Part shown: piece by piece, positions 12,829 to 22,600 of the stretch | How the letters are laid out: the number at the start of each line of letters is the position of its first letter | Position numbering within the stretch: position 1 is the stretch's first letter | NCBI GenBank assembly: GCA_036787835.1 | Contig: DAIQON010000012.1 | Coordinates: forward strand, 1 to 34,254 | Reading direction: 5' to 3' | DNA from: DAIQON01 sp036787835 | GTDB taxonomy: Bacteria; Patescibacteriota; Saccharimonadia; Saccharimonadales; UBA4665 | Length of the DNA: 34,254 nucleotides | Translations under genes and position numbers: made by a program | Notes under the pieces: model-generated | Told to the model about the DNA's origin: nothing | The model's database searches: none | The model's input: the letters and a program-made list of their open reading frames with translations, nothing else

Positions 12829-13365
12829 ATGATAGTTAATTTAATACAAAACTTTGGCGACAGTTCTTCTGGGCTCGGAGCGTTAGGCTTCAGTGGTTCG
12901 TCATTTTTGATTCAGTTAATTACTTTTATCCTGGCTTATCTTGTTCTTCGACGATTCGCTTTCGGGCCGATCATTAAGGTCTTAAAGCAGCGACGTGAAC
13001 TGATAGACAAAGGTGTCTCTCTGGGCGATGAAATGAAGAAAGAAAAAGTAAAACTTGAGGAAGACATCAGGAAGCAATTAACTGAGGCTCGGGAAAATGC
13101 CGATGCAATTATTTCCCAGGCTGAAGAGTCAGCCAAAGAATCCATCCATGAAGCTGAAGCTAAAGCTCAAGAAAAAGCCGACATTATTCTAAACGAGGCC
13201 AAGCTTAAGACGACTCAAGAAATGGCCAGTGCTAAGCGTAAATTAGAACATGAAATTGCTGAACTTGTTGCCGAGGCCACCGAGGTCTTAACTGGTGAAA
13301 AAGTTGATGCCAAGAAAGACTCTAGTCTTATATCTAGAGCACTATATGGGCAGGCTAAATCATGA
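12829..13365 (+). CDS. atpF: F0F1 ATP synthase subunit b
   Basis: The peripheral stalk subunit, 178 residues. One N-terminal transmembrane helix (about 24-42) is followed by a long charged coiled-coil (EEDIRKQLTEARENADAI and onward). The stop overlaps the atpH start by 4 bases (ATGA), which couples translation. Confidence 0.93.
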   Translation: MIVNLIQNFGDSSSGLGALGFSGSSFLIQLITFILAYLVLRRFAFGPIIKVLKQRRELIDKGVSLGDEMKKEKVKLEEDIRKQLTEARENADAIISQAEESAKESIHEAEAKAQEKADIILNEAKLKTTQEMASAKRKLEHEIAELVAEATEVLTGEKVDAKKDSSLISRALYGQAKS

Positions 13366-13754
13366 AAGTAAGCAGACTAAAAATTGCCGAGGTTATTTCT
13401 GAGCGAACGTTGAAGTCATACGATTCAAAAGCGTTGGCTAAAGAAGTCGCCGCCTACCTACTGAGTACCGGGAGAGTTGATGAGCTAGACTCGTTAATCC
13501 GTGACATTATAGATTACCGAGCCGAGAAAGGGCTACTCGAAGTTGGCGTTAGCTCAGCTCACCAATTGGATGATGGGCTTAGAAAAGAAGTTAAGCAGCT
13601 AGTAAAATCTGTTAGCCCTAAGGCAAACACGATTAGCCTAGATGAAACAGTTGCACCAAACTTGATTGGCGGCCTAAAGCTAAAAATTGCTAACCAGCAA
13701 CTTGACCTTAGCTTAAGGGCAAAATTAAACCGATTTAAACAGTTGACTAACTAA
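13362..13754 (+). CDS. atpH: F0F1 ATP synthase subunit delta, short form
   Basis: It links the b-stalk to the top of F1. It has only 130 residues against the usual about 175, so the N-terminal helical domain is reduced. The C-terminal signature is intact: a helix then NLIGGLKLKIANQQLDLSLRAKL. It has a 4-base overlap with atpF and a 26-base gap before atpA. No frameshift is visible, so the short form is probably native. Confidence 0.88.
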   Translation: MKVSRLKIAEVISERTLKSYDSKALAKEVAAYLLSTGRVDELDSLIRDIIDYRAEKGLLEVGVSSAHQLDDGLRKEVKQLVKSVSPKANTISLDETVAPNLIGGLKLKIANQQLDLSLRAKLNRFKQLTN

Positions 13755-13780
13755 AGAAAGGGTTTTAAGAAACTACAATA

Positions 13781-15352
13781 ATGGCAGACCTATCAATAAG
13801 AGAATTATCCGAAGATATTCGAAACGCAATCGAACAGTTAAAGACCAGACCAGACATTGAAGAAGTCGGTGTAGTTACTCGCGTTGGTGACGGCATTGCT
13901 TGGATTTACGGCTTATCTAATTGTGGCTTTAGTGAAATGCTAGAAATCGAAGGCACTGATGGCCAAATGATCACCGCCTTCGCCTTTAACCTTGCAGAAG
14001 ATGAAATCGGTGCCGTGTTACTTGGTGACGATGTTGATGTTAAAGCTGGTGCAGTAGCCAGACTATCTGGAAAAGTTTTGGAAGTACCAGTTGGTCCTGA
14101 GTTAGTTGGTCGAGTGGTTGACCCACTGGGCAACGCTATCGATGGTGGTGACCCGATTAAGACTAAGCAGATGAGTCGTGTTGAACGACAAGCTCCTGAT
14201 GTCCTGGCTCGAAAAGGTGTCCACGAGCCAATGATGACCGGGCTTATTGCAATTGACTCGATGGTTCCAATTGGACGTGGTCAACGTGAGTTAATTATTG
14301 GTGACCGTCAGACCGGTAAGACAGCGATTGCTGTTGATACCATGGTTAATCAGGCACGCCAAAAAACTGGTGTTATTAACGTCTATGTTGCGATTGGCCA
14401 GAAGCTATCTAAAGTCGCCGCACTTCAAGAGCGACTAAAGCGTGAGGGAGTGATGGATCAGACAATTATTGTTGCTACCTCGCCAGCAGACCCGGCTGCT
14501 ATGCTTTACCTTGCTCCTTATGCAGGTTGTGCCATGGGTGAATACTTCAGAGACAATAAAGGTCATGCCTTAATTATCTATGATGATTTAACTAAACACG
14601 CAGCTGCCTACAGGCAGATGTCTCTCCTTCTTAGGCGACCACCTGGACGCGAAGCTTATCCTGGGGATGTCTTCTACCTTCATTCAAGGCTTCTAGAGCG
14701 TGCCGCCAAGCTTAATGATTCCTTAGGTGCTGGTTCATTGACTGCCCTACCGATTATTGAAACTCAGGCTGGCGATATTAGTGCTTATATTCCAACTAAC
14801 GTTATTTCAATTACTGATGGTCAGATCTTCCTAGAAACAAGCCTCTTTTACCAAGGTGTTCGCCCAGCTATATCTGTTGGTCTATCCGTTTCTCGAGTTG
14901 GTGGAAGCGCTCAAACCAAAGCCATTAAGGCTGTTGGTGGTGGATTAAAATTGGCTCTAGCACAGTTTAGAGAGTTAGCAGCCTTTAGCCAATTCTCAAC
15001 TGATCTTGATCCTGAAACACGGCAGATAATTGAGCGCGGACAAAGGTTGACCGAATTACTTAAGCAGTCTCAGTACCAACCTTATGCGATTTGGCAAATG
15101 TACAGTATTTTATACGCTGCAACCAACGGAGCATTTGACAAGGTACCACTAGATAAGGTCGACGCCATGCTAGACAACTTACTTCGTGAGCTTAAGTCTA
15201 AAAACGCTAAACTAACCGAAACCTTGAACACTGGCGATAAACCTTCAGATGCAGACAACGCCGTAATCTTAAAAGTGGCTAATGCACTAGCTAGTTCATA
15301 TTCTGACAAAGTGGAAGAAGCTAAACCTGCTGCAAAGGCTAAGAAGGGCTAA
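13781..15352 (+). CDS. atpA: F0F1 ATP synthase subunit alpha
   Basis: The 523-residue regulatory nucleotide-binding subunit of the F1 head. It has Walker A GDRQTGKTAIAVD, Walker B ALIIYDDLTKHAAAYRQ, PPGREAYPGDVFYLHSRLLE, and SVGLSVSRVGGSAQTKA with the arginine-finger region. It has a short Ala/Lys-rich C-terminal tail (KPAAKAKKG), slightly longer than typical. It lies 10 bases from atpG. Confidence 0.98.
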   Translation: MADLSIRELSEDIRNAIEQLKTRPDIEEVGVVTRVGDGIAWIYGLSNCGFSEMLEIEGTDGQMITAFAFNLAEDEIGAVLLGDDVDVKAGAVARLSGKVLEVPVGPELVGRVVDPLGNAIDGGDPIKTKQMSRVERQAPDVLARKGVHEPMMTGLIAIDSMVPIGRGQRELIIGDRQTGKTAIAVDTMVNQARQKTGVINVYVAIGQKLSKVAALQERLKREGVMDQTIIVATSPADPAAMLYLAPYAGCAMGEYFRDNKGHALIIYDDLTKHAAAYRQMSLLLRRPPGREAYPGDVFYLHSRLLERAAKLNDSLGAGSLTALPIIETQAGDISAYIPTNVISITDGQIFLETSLFYQGVRPAISVGLSVSRVGGSAQTKAIKAVGGGLKLALAQFRELAAFSQFSTDLDPETRQIIERGQRLTELLKQSQYQPYAIWQMYSILYAATNGAFDKVPLDKVDAMLDNLLRELKSKNAKLTETLNTGDKPSDADNAVILKVANALASSYSDKVEEAKPAAKAKKG

Positions 15353-15362
15353 AACCAACTAG

Positions 15363-16235
15363 ATGGCAAGTACAATAACTCTGAAGCGCCGAATCGGCTC
15401 AATCAAGAATACAAGGCAGATCACTAAAGCGATGCAGCTTGTTTCTGCCAGTAAGCTTCGACGTGCCCAAGAGTTTGCGCTTAGGAGTCGGGCTTACCAT
15501 GAACTAGCCGATGAGCTTATTACTCGACTTAGCTCAATCAACGAAGTAGAAACTCAGCCAATGTTTCAAAAACGAGAAGTTAAGACCCGTCTCTACCTAG
15601 TAATTACTAGCAGCAGTGGCCTGGCTGGCGCTTATAACGCCAACGTTTTAAAACTTCTGGCCAACGGTCTTAAGCAAGATGCTAAAGACCGGGTTAAGTC
15701 CAAGGTTATCACTGTCGGCACCAAAGGCGCCCAGTTCGTAAGGCGGATTAGTGAAGCTGAGCTACTGGCCGTTTATCCAAGTTATGGTGATCAGCCATCG
15801 GCTAACGATATTCGACCCCTGCTAAACACGATTATTTCTAACTTCAAAGATCAGAATGTCGACGAAGTTAAACTAATCTACACCGTCTTTAAGTCAACAA
15901 TTTCGCAAACTGCGACGCAGATGCAATTGTTACCAGCCGTTAAGCTAGAAGACACAGATAAGCACTACCCTCCTGTTAGTAACTTCGAGCCAGACGTCGA
16001 AACAGTTATTGACCAAGTAGTCACTCGGCTGATAGAAGCCGAGATTTGGCAAGCAATTCTGGAATCGCTAGCTAGTGAGCATGCAATGCGTATGGTAGCG
16101 ATGAAGAATGCGACCGATAATGCCAAAGACTTGATTGATGACTATACGTTGGAATTAAATACCGCCCGTCAATCAAGTATTACCCAAGAGTTGGCTGAAA
16201 TATCCGGCGGTGTCGAGGCCCTAAACGCCGCGTAA
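15363..16235 (+). CDS. atpG: F0F1 ATP synthase subunit gamma
   Basis: The central rotor shaft, 290 residues. The N-terminal LKRRIGSIKNTRQITKAMQL and VSASKLRRAQ and the C-terminal ALASEHAMRMVAMKNATDNA segment (here SLASEH) are the typical paired helices of the coiled coil. TRLYLVITSSSGLAGAYNAN is the conserved inner strand. An AAGGAGA ribosome site lies before the next gene. Confidence 0.96.
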   Translation: MASTITLKRRIGSIKNTRQITKAMQLVSASKLRRAQEFALRSRAYHELADELITRLSSINEVETQPMFQKREVKTRLYLVITSSSGLAGAYNANVLKLLANGLKQDAKDRVKSKVITVGTKGAQFVRRISEAELLAVYPSYGDQPSANDIRPLLNTIISNFKDQNVDEVKLIYTVFKSTISQTATQMQLLPAVKLEDTDKHYPPVSNFEPDVETVIDQVVTRLIEAEIWQAILESLASEHAMRMVAMKNATDNAKDLIDDYTLELNTARQSSITQELAEISGGVEALNAA

Positions 16236-16273
16236 TTATTAAGAATATAGATTAAGGAGATAATTTAAACATC

Positions 16274-17671
16274 ATGGCAGTAGTAGAAAAAAGTAAACCC
16301 GGTAAAATCAGCCAGATTGTTGGCGTGGTTATTGATATTGAATTTAGCTCAGATAGCTTACCAGCTATCTATAACGCCCTAGAGGTTGAACTCAATGGCC
16401 AAACCTTAACCCTAGAAGTTGCCCAGCATTTAAGTGAATCTAGTGTTAGAGCTGTCTCCTTAGGCTCCACTGATGGACTTAAGCGTGGCTCTTTGGTTAC
16501 TGACACCGGTAAAGCAATCAGCGTACCTGTTGGTAATGAGACTCTAGGCCGGATGTTTAATGTTACCGGTCAGCCAATCGATAACAAGGGCGGCATTTTC
16601 AAAGAAACTGCGCCTATTCACCGATCCCCACCACCACTTGTTGATCAGTCTGGCAGAATTGAAATTTTGGAAACTGGGATTAAAGTTATCGATCTTATTT
16701 GTCCAATGACTAAAGGTGGTAAGGTAGGATTATTCGGTGGTGCTGGTGTTGGCAAAACCGTTCTTATTCAAGAGCTAATTAGCAACATTTCTCGTTTCCA
16801 TTCTGGCTATTCAGTTTTTGCTGGCGTCGGCGAACGTACTCGTGAAGGCAATGACCTATACAACGAAATGGAAGAGTCAGGTGTGCTCAAGAACACGGCG
16901 TTAGTTTTTGGTCAGATGAATGAACCACCCGGAGCTCGACTACGAGTTGGTTTGTCAGGTTTAACAATTGCCGAAGGTTTCCGTGACAAAGGTAATGACG
17001 TTCTTCTTTTTATCGATAACATTTTCCGCTTTACTCAGGCAGGAGCCGAAGTTTCAGCCCTACTTGGCCGACTTCCATCAGCTGTTGGCTACCAGCCTAA
17101 CCTAGCCCAAGAAATGGGTGCCTTGCAGGAGAGAATTACTTCAACAAAAGAAGGTTCTATTACTTCTGTTCAAGCCGTTTATGTACCAGCCGATGACTTT
17201 ACCGACCCAGCTCCAGCAACTACTTTTGCCCACCTTGATTCGACAATTGCCCTAAGCCGTGCCTTAACAGAAATTGGTATCTATCCAGCGGTTGATCCCT
17301 TGGACTCAAGTTCCAATATTCTTGACCCAGAAATTGTTGGCGAGGAGCACTATAACATTGCTCGTGAAGTACAAAGAGTCCTCCAAAGGTATAAGGACCT
17401 TCAGGACATCATCGCCATCCTTGGCATGGAAGAACTATCTGAAGAAGATAAGCAATTAGTTGGCCGTGCAAGGCGTATACAGCGTTTCTTGTCACAACCT
17501 TTCTTTGTTGCTGAGCAGTTTACTAATAACCCAGGACAATACGTAAAACTTAGTGATACCATCCAAGGCTTTAAAGAGATTCTTGAAGGTAAGCACGATT
17601 CACGACCTGAGAGCGCCTTCTACCTTAAGGGATCAATTGCTGACGTAGTTAAAGCGGATAAAAAAGACTAG
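16274..17671 (+). CDS. atpD: F0F1 ATP synthase subunit beta
   Basis: The catalytic subunit, 465 residues. It has Walker A GGAGVGKTVLIQELI, the catalytic Glu in GVGERTREGNDL, Walker B VLLFIDNIFRFTQAG, and the MEELSEEDKQ loop, the counterpart of DELSEED that contacts the rotor. No lesions are seen. It is followed by atpC after 8 bases. Confidence 0.98.
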   Translation: MAVVEKSKPGKISQIVGVVIDIEFSSDSLPAIYNALEVELNGQTLTLEVAQHLSESSVRAVSLGSTDGLKRGSLVTDTGKAISVPVGNETLGRMFNVTGQPIDNKGGIFKETAPIHRSPPPLVDQSGRIEILETGIKVIDLICPMTKGGKVGLFGGAGVGKTVLIQELISNISRFHSGYSVFAGVGERTREGNDLYNEMEESGVLKNTALVFGQMNEPPGARLRVGLSGLTIAEGFRDKGNDVLLFIDNIFRFTQAGAEVSALLGRLPSAVGYQPNLAQEMGALQERITSTKEGSITSVQAVYVPADDFTDPAPATTFAHLDSTIALSRALTEIGIYPAVDPLDSSSNILDPEIVGEEHYNIAREVQRVLQRYKDLQDIIAILGMEELSEEDKQLVGRARRIQRFLSQPFFVAEQFTNNPGQYVKLSDTIQGFKEILEGKHDSRPESAFYLKGSIADVVKADKKD

Positions 17672-17679
17672 GAATAAAT

Positions 17680-18117
17680 ATGTTTCGATTCCAGCTAGTT
17701 GCTCTTAGCGGTACCAAATTTGACGATCAAGTTTATGAAGTAGTATTGCCTACCATTGACGGTCAAATTGGCGTATTGTCTCAGCACATGCCACTTGTCA
17801 GCGTAGTAACTAACGGTGCAGTGATGGTTAGACGTGGCCCACGAGACACCGACGGCCAACGAGAATATTTTGCTACTAACGGTGGCGTAATTGATGTAAC
17901 CAATAACGAACTACGTGTCCTAGTTGATGAAGCCGATCATGCTGACGATATCAACCAAGCTGAAGCAGAGGCCGCTTTGGACCTAGCTAAGAAAATGAAG
18001 TCTGAGGCGAAGGATCAAATCAGCCTTGATCACGCCCAAAGTCTAATGGACCGACAATCGGTAAGGCTGCAAGTAGCTGGACTCAAACGTCGACACCATT
18101 CGCGCCACGATTCTTAA
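17680..18117 (+). CDS. atpC: F0F1 ATP synthase subunit epsilon
   Basis: A 145-residue rotor subunit. The beta-sandwich half (residues 1-85) has TIDGQIGVLSQHMPLVS and TNGGVIDVTNNELRVLVDEA; the C-terminal helical half (90-145) is longer than minimal forms and could act as the inhibitory arm. Its last 4 bases overlap the convergent mscL gene, so the operon ends without a dedicated terminator. Confidence 0.94.
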   Translation: MFRFQLVALSGTKFDDQVYEVVLPTIDGQIGVLSQHMPLVSVVTNGAVMVRRGPRDTDGQREYFATNGGVIDVTNNELRVLVDEADHADDINQAEAEAALDLAKKMKSEAKDQISLDHAQSLMDRQSVRLQVAGLKRRHHSRHDS

Positions 18118-18527
18118 GCCTTTTTTAAAACGGCAGTACAAAATGCGCAGCGCTTAGCCGCTTTGGGGATTTTACTTAAGCACTCTGGGCAGTCTTTTTC
18201 TTTTGCCTCTTCTGCTTCCCTGCCTCGATTTGAGTAAGCTACCAATTTATTAATCGGTTGGACTACAAAGAAAAAGATAACTGCCGCTATGACAATAAAC
18301 GAAACAAGTTCGTTCAAGAAATCTCCGTACATAAACACACTGCCATGAATCGTAAAAGATAGGTGTGAAAAATCTGTTCCTTTGCCGCGCACGGCGGTAA
18401 TCAGGGGCGTTAACATGTCACGGACAAGTGCCGTAATAACCGAATTAAATGCCGCACCAATTAAAACGGCAACGGCTAAATCTATTACGTTCCCGCGGAG
18501 TATAAATTTCTTAAAATCATTCACCAT
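18114..18527 (-). CDS. mscL: Large-conductance mechanosensitive channel MscL with zinc-ribbon tail
   Basis: MscL opens under membrane tension to release osmolytes. The 137-residue protein has the N-terminal FKKFILRGNVIDLAVAVLIG (amphipathic helix and TM1), a short loop, TM2 (LVSFIVIAAVIFFFVVQPIN), and a cytoplasmic tail. The tail carries two CxxC pairs (CPECLSKIPKAAKRCAFC, residues about 112-130), a predicted zinc ribbon of the kind known in some actinobacterial-type MscL. It is convergent with atpC with a 4-base overlap. A 209-base gap to the next gene contains no gene that I can see. Confidence 0.94.
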   Translation of the reverse strand: MVNDFKKFILRGNVIDLAVAVLIGAAFNSVITALVRDMLTPLITAVRGKGTDFSHLSFTIHGSVFMYGDFLNELVSFIVIAAVIFFFVVQPINKLVAYSNRGREAEEAKEKDCPECLSKIPKAAKRCAFCTAVLKKA

Positions 18528-18736
18528 AATACGTGCTATTTAATACGAAAAGTAAGCTATTGGTCAAGCAGTAATAGGTTTCTCTATGAAGTGCTATTAG
18601 GTTTTTGAGCCAAAAAGATTTTGGGCATTACTCCTTGGGGCCAACAGATACGCTAATGCTGTTTAAGGTTATAACACTTTACAAACTGATGTACTATAGG
18701 TTATTCTGATGACATTAAATAAGTGGAGGTTCCATA

Positions 18737-19516
18737 ATGTTTGGAAAACGAAAAGTAGCTGCATTAGTAGCTGAGTTTCTAGGTACTGGGATTCTGACTC
18801 TCCTAGTATTGAGTGTGCAACGATCAACAATAGGTGTGCCATTTTTCGTGGCTCTAATTGCTGGTTTAACAATGACAGTAATGTACTTTGCCCTTAGCGG
18901 TGCATCGGGCGGTTATTTCAACCCAGCAATCGCTATTGGTTTTTGGACAGCCCGAAGACTATCGACGCTAACTGCAATTTTGTTTGTAGCGTTTGAACTC
19001 TTGGGTGGCTGGGCTGCATATTATCTTTACGGATATTTTGTGCACAGCAAGTTGACTGCAATTGGCGGTCATTACAATGGACGTACTCTAGCTGCTGAAG
19101 CTGTAGGTGCTGGGATTCTAGCATTTGTTTGGGCTGCTGTGTCTTACCAAAAATGGACTAAGCCACTAGCCGGATCAGCTCTAGGTATCGCAACAATGGT
19201 TGGTATGATTTCAGCAGCTGCTGCAGGAATCGGCATCATTAACCCTGCTCTAGCTCTAGGAGTTAACGCTTGGGTATGGGGTACTTACGTTCTCGGACCA
19301 GTTCTTGGTGCTGTAGTTGGTATTAACCTTTACGGCTTACTATTTGCCACTAAAGAAGAAGTTGCCGCAGGCGGCGCTGACACTTTGTTTGCAATGCCTT
19401 CAATGACTTCAACTAGCTATACTTCACAAACAGTGAAGCCTAGCGATTCTGCTGCAAAGGCTAAGAAGCCAGCAGCTAAAAAGAAGTCATCTGCAAAGAA
19501 ATCTTCTAGGAAATAA
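18737..19516 (+). CDS. Aquaporin-family channel with atypical selectivity filter
   Basis: A 259-residue MIP-family channel with six hydrophobic segments and the two pore NPA boxes: GGYFNPAIAIGFW (NPA at 62-64) and GIINPALALGV (NPA at 169-171). In typical aquaporins the second NPA is followed by Arg (NPAR), which forms the selectivity filter; here it is Leu, and the His usually before the first NPA is Tyr/Phe. The pore may therefore pass something other than water or glycerol. The C-terminus is a Lys/Ala/Ser-rich tail of about 30 residues. GGAGG (18724-18728) precedes the ATG. A good intrinsic terminator follows. Confidence 0.85.
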   Translation: MFGKRKVAALVAEFLGTGILTLLVLSVQRSTIGVPFFVALIAGLTMTVMYFALSGASGGYFNPAIAIGFWTARRLSTLTAILFVAFELLGGWAAYYLYGYFVHSKLTAIGGHYNGRTLAAEAVGAGILAFVWAAVSYQKWTKPLAGSALGIATMVGMISAAAAGIGIINPALALGVNAWVWGTYVLGPVLGAVVGINLYGLLFATKEEVAAGGADTLFAMPSMTSTSYTSQTVKPSDSAAKAKKPAAKKKSSAKKSSRK

Positions 19517-19569
19517 ATAAGAAGTATTTTTTCAGAAGAATTTTATTCTAGTCAGTCTGAAAAGACATT

Positions 19570-19601
19570 AAGCCGTCTTGGGTAAAACGAGGCGGTTTTT
19601 T
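19570..19601 (+). terminator. Rho-independent terminator after the aquaporin gene
   Basis: An 11-base-pair stem (19570-19580 with 19588-19598, including three G-U pairs) with a 7-base loop, followed by a run of six T (19596-19601). It sits between the aquaporin stop and the convergent helicase stop. Confidence 0.85.
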
Positions 19602-19608
19602 GTTTGCC

Positions 19609-22600
19609 TTATTGACCTATCAGGTAGTCTTCAAAGGCGATGATGCCTTTAAGATCGGCTGGATAGCTGCTGACATCTGGAAAGTCGAGACTATGGATTC
19701 GCTTCCAGACTGACTTAATAAGCAGCTTAAGTCGGTTAGTTTGTTGGTCGTTAAAATCTATATAGAGTTTGTTCAGCTGGCCATTTAAATCTGGTTCAAC
19801 AAAGTCAAGGTATGCACCACTGACGCGGTAGTTTTTAAAAGTTACCGAATTTTCCACCAGCAGCTTATAGAAATATAGCTGATTTGAGTATAGGTGGAGC
19901 TTCGCTTCGCTAGTCCATTTTTGGTAACTCTTGCCTGTTTTATAGTCGACTATAACAATTGTTTTGTTAGCTTTGTCGACAATTAACCTATCAATACTGC
20001 CACTTAGATGGGCATCACCAACAAATGCACCTTCATTTCGGAAACTAAACTCACTAGAGTCATCACTGCTTAGGTCTTTTTTATTTTTTAGGTAGTAGTT
20101 AGCGATTGTCTCTTGCCCTCTAGCCAGTAGGTTTTTGAAATCAGTTTCATCAAGTCGACGATTAGTTAGGTTTAGCTTGAATTGTTCAAGTAAGTCAGCG
20201 TTTTTAGGCAACGACGTAGTGACAATCAGCTGTTTTTGTAGCCAGTCTAATGATTCGTGGATTGCACTACCGTAGTCAACGAGCGGTCCAACCGGGCTTG
20301 GGTACTTTAGGATACTACGGTTGTAGAAGTTTTGAGGTCCGGCATTACGGACATCAAGAAAGCTGTTAAGTTCGGTTGGACTGAGCTGATAGTTTTCTAG
20401 TCTTGGCTTTAGGATATCTATTAGCTCGCTGTTGAGTTTGATTGGTTTATAGTCGTGTTGCCAGTTGAGGATAATATCTAGTGACGTGCTAGCTAGTTCG
20501 AGTTGTTCAACTTGGTTAGCTTTTGCTGGTAAATACGGGCTAATCGTTTGTCCCCGTTCTGCAGTCTGTTCATTCAAAAATACTAGCGGCTTAGTCGGTT
20601 TATAGTTATCAGTCTGCCCATAACTAGTGATGTAGACATTTTGTTTCGCCCTGGTTAGAGCTACGTATAGAAGCCTAAGTTTTTCATCAATGTCACGTGT
20701 TTGATAGGAAATATAGCTAAGGTTGGGCGGCAGACTAATCCTGGAGTTATTTGAGCGGGCGCTAGGGCCCCAAACCTCATCTATAGCAGAAACTACGTAT
20801 ACCGTCTTAAACTCCTGCCCTTTGGCCTTAAAAGCGGTCATCAGCTGAACACTGTTATTTGATTCGTTGTAGCTAGATTGGTTAAGAATTTTTAGACCAC
20901 TGCTATTCATTTCGTCGATGAACTCAATAAAATCAGAAATAAGTAGCGGCTTGGTTGTGACCGCATTGTAGTCTTTGAACTGATTTCGTAGGGATACCAA
21001 GTTAGTAAATAATTGGCTAATTGCTAGCTCAGGTTTAGCGCCACTAGATTTATAGAAGTCATAGAATGGTGAACGGTAAATTAGTGGCTGTTTATCGATG
21101 ATCGTTACCTCGCTAAGCCCGAGTATTTGTTCGATTAGGAAATCAAACTTCAGACTTCCAGCATTGGCTGAAAGTTTTAAAATCAGTAGGCCGATTAGTC
21201 GAGTACTATCATTTGCCAACAATTCTTTAATCCAAGGGATCCGTTTTTTGTTTGCCGCCCAGGATATTTGCCAAACGGTATCAGTCGGTAGATTCCAGAA
21301 GTCATAATTTAAAACTACTGCTAGAAGCGCGTCGATAGTATTACTATTCTTTTTTTGGTTAATAGCATTTACAGCTCGGCAGAAGTTTAATAGCTCTAGG
21401 ATCACTGGATCCTGTAGAATATTTTCCCGTCGTTCATAACTAATTGGGATATCACTTGCCTGCAGGTATGGTACAAGCGTCTCTAGATATTTATGTTTTG
21501 GTGCAATGATAGCGATGTCGCCGAAGTCAGTCGCATTATCTTTTTTAATGTTCTGTGATATCCAGGCGTATTCATTGGTTTGCCGTTCAAAATCTAGTCG
21601 CTTTACTATACCTGATTTATCTTTGCTATCTCCAGCCGCGACAAAGTCTTTGTTTATAGTAGGCAGATATTTGGTTAAGCGACTTTCAATTTGCGAAGCA
21701 ATTTCGCCGGAAAGTTTAATAATGTCGCTGCTTGAGCGGTAGTTCTCTTTAAGCGTTACTTGTCTGACGTCATGGTAAAGGTTAATAAAATCGAGCATAT
21801 GAGAATACTTGGCACCCTGGAAAACAAATATTGCCTGATCGTCATCACCTACAGCCATTACGTTTGGTCGTCCCTCGTTAATCGGGTTATCGCTAAGCAG
21901 CTCAACAAGCTTGGCTTGGGCTTGGTTAGTATCTTGATACTCATCTAGCAGTAGGTACTGATACTTTTCTTGTATCGTATATTTAAGATCAAGATTAGTG
22001 TTTAAAGCTTCAATCGATCTCAGAATCATATCATCAAAGTCGTATAAGCCTTGAGCGGCTAGCTCAGCTAAATACTTGCGGTAGATATCACAAAAATAAC
22101 TCAAGCGCTCGTTCTGCTCTAGGCCTGCGGCAATAAAATCACCATTTTCGTCTTTACTAAGGAATTTAGTCTTCCATTTAGATAACGCCTTATTATCTCC
22201 GCTTTCAATTGACGACCCTATAGCTTGATCTAGCTCACGGTCCCAAGCCTCTGCCAGTAACTCGAAACCGTACTTAGTAGTGTCAGTTTTGACGTTAGTT
22301 TTAAGTACCAAAAAATCATCTTTTGAGGTTTTTGATACTCTAGCTAATATGCCGCCCAAGGTTTTTGTTTGTTTAGATTTTTCTCCAATAAATTCAAGGT
22401 TGGATTTGATGACCTTATCAATATCGTCTGGGCTTAGTAAGGCTCTTTTTGCCTCGCTAATAAGGCGCTTGATGTTCGAGCTCAAGCGCTCATCTTTATA
22501 TGGGTTTTTATAAGATAAAGTGGCCTGAATTTTTCGAAGTATAATATCGGCCGCTAAATCACTAAGTGGCATAAGTCGAGCATAGTTATTGAAGTATGCT

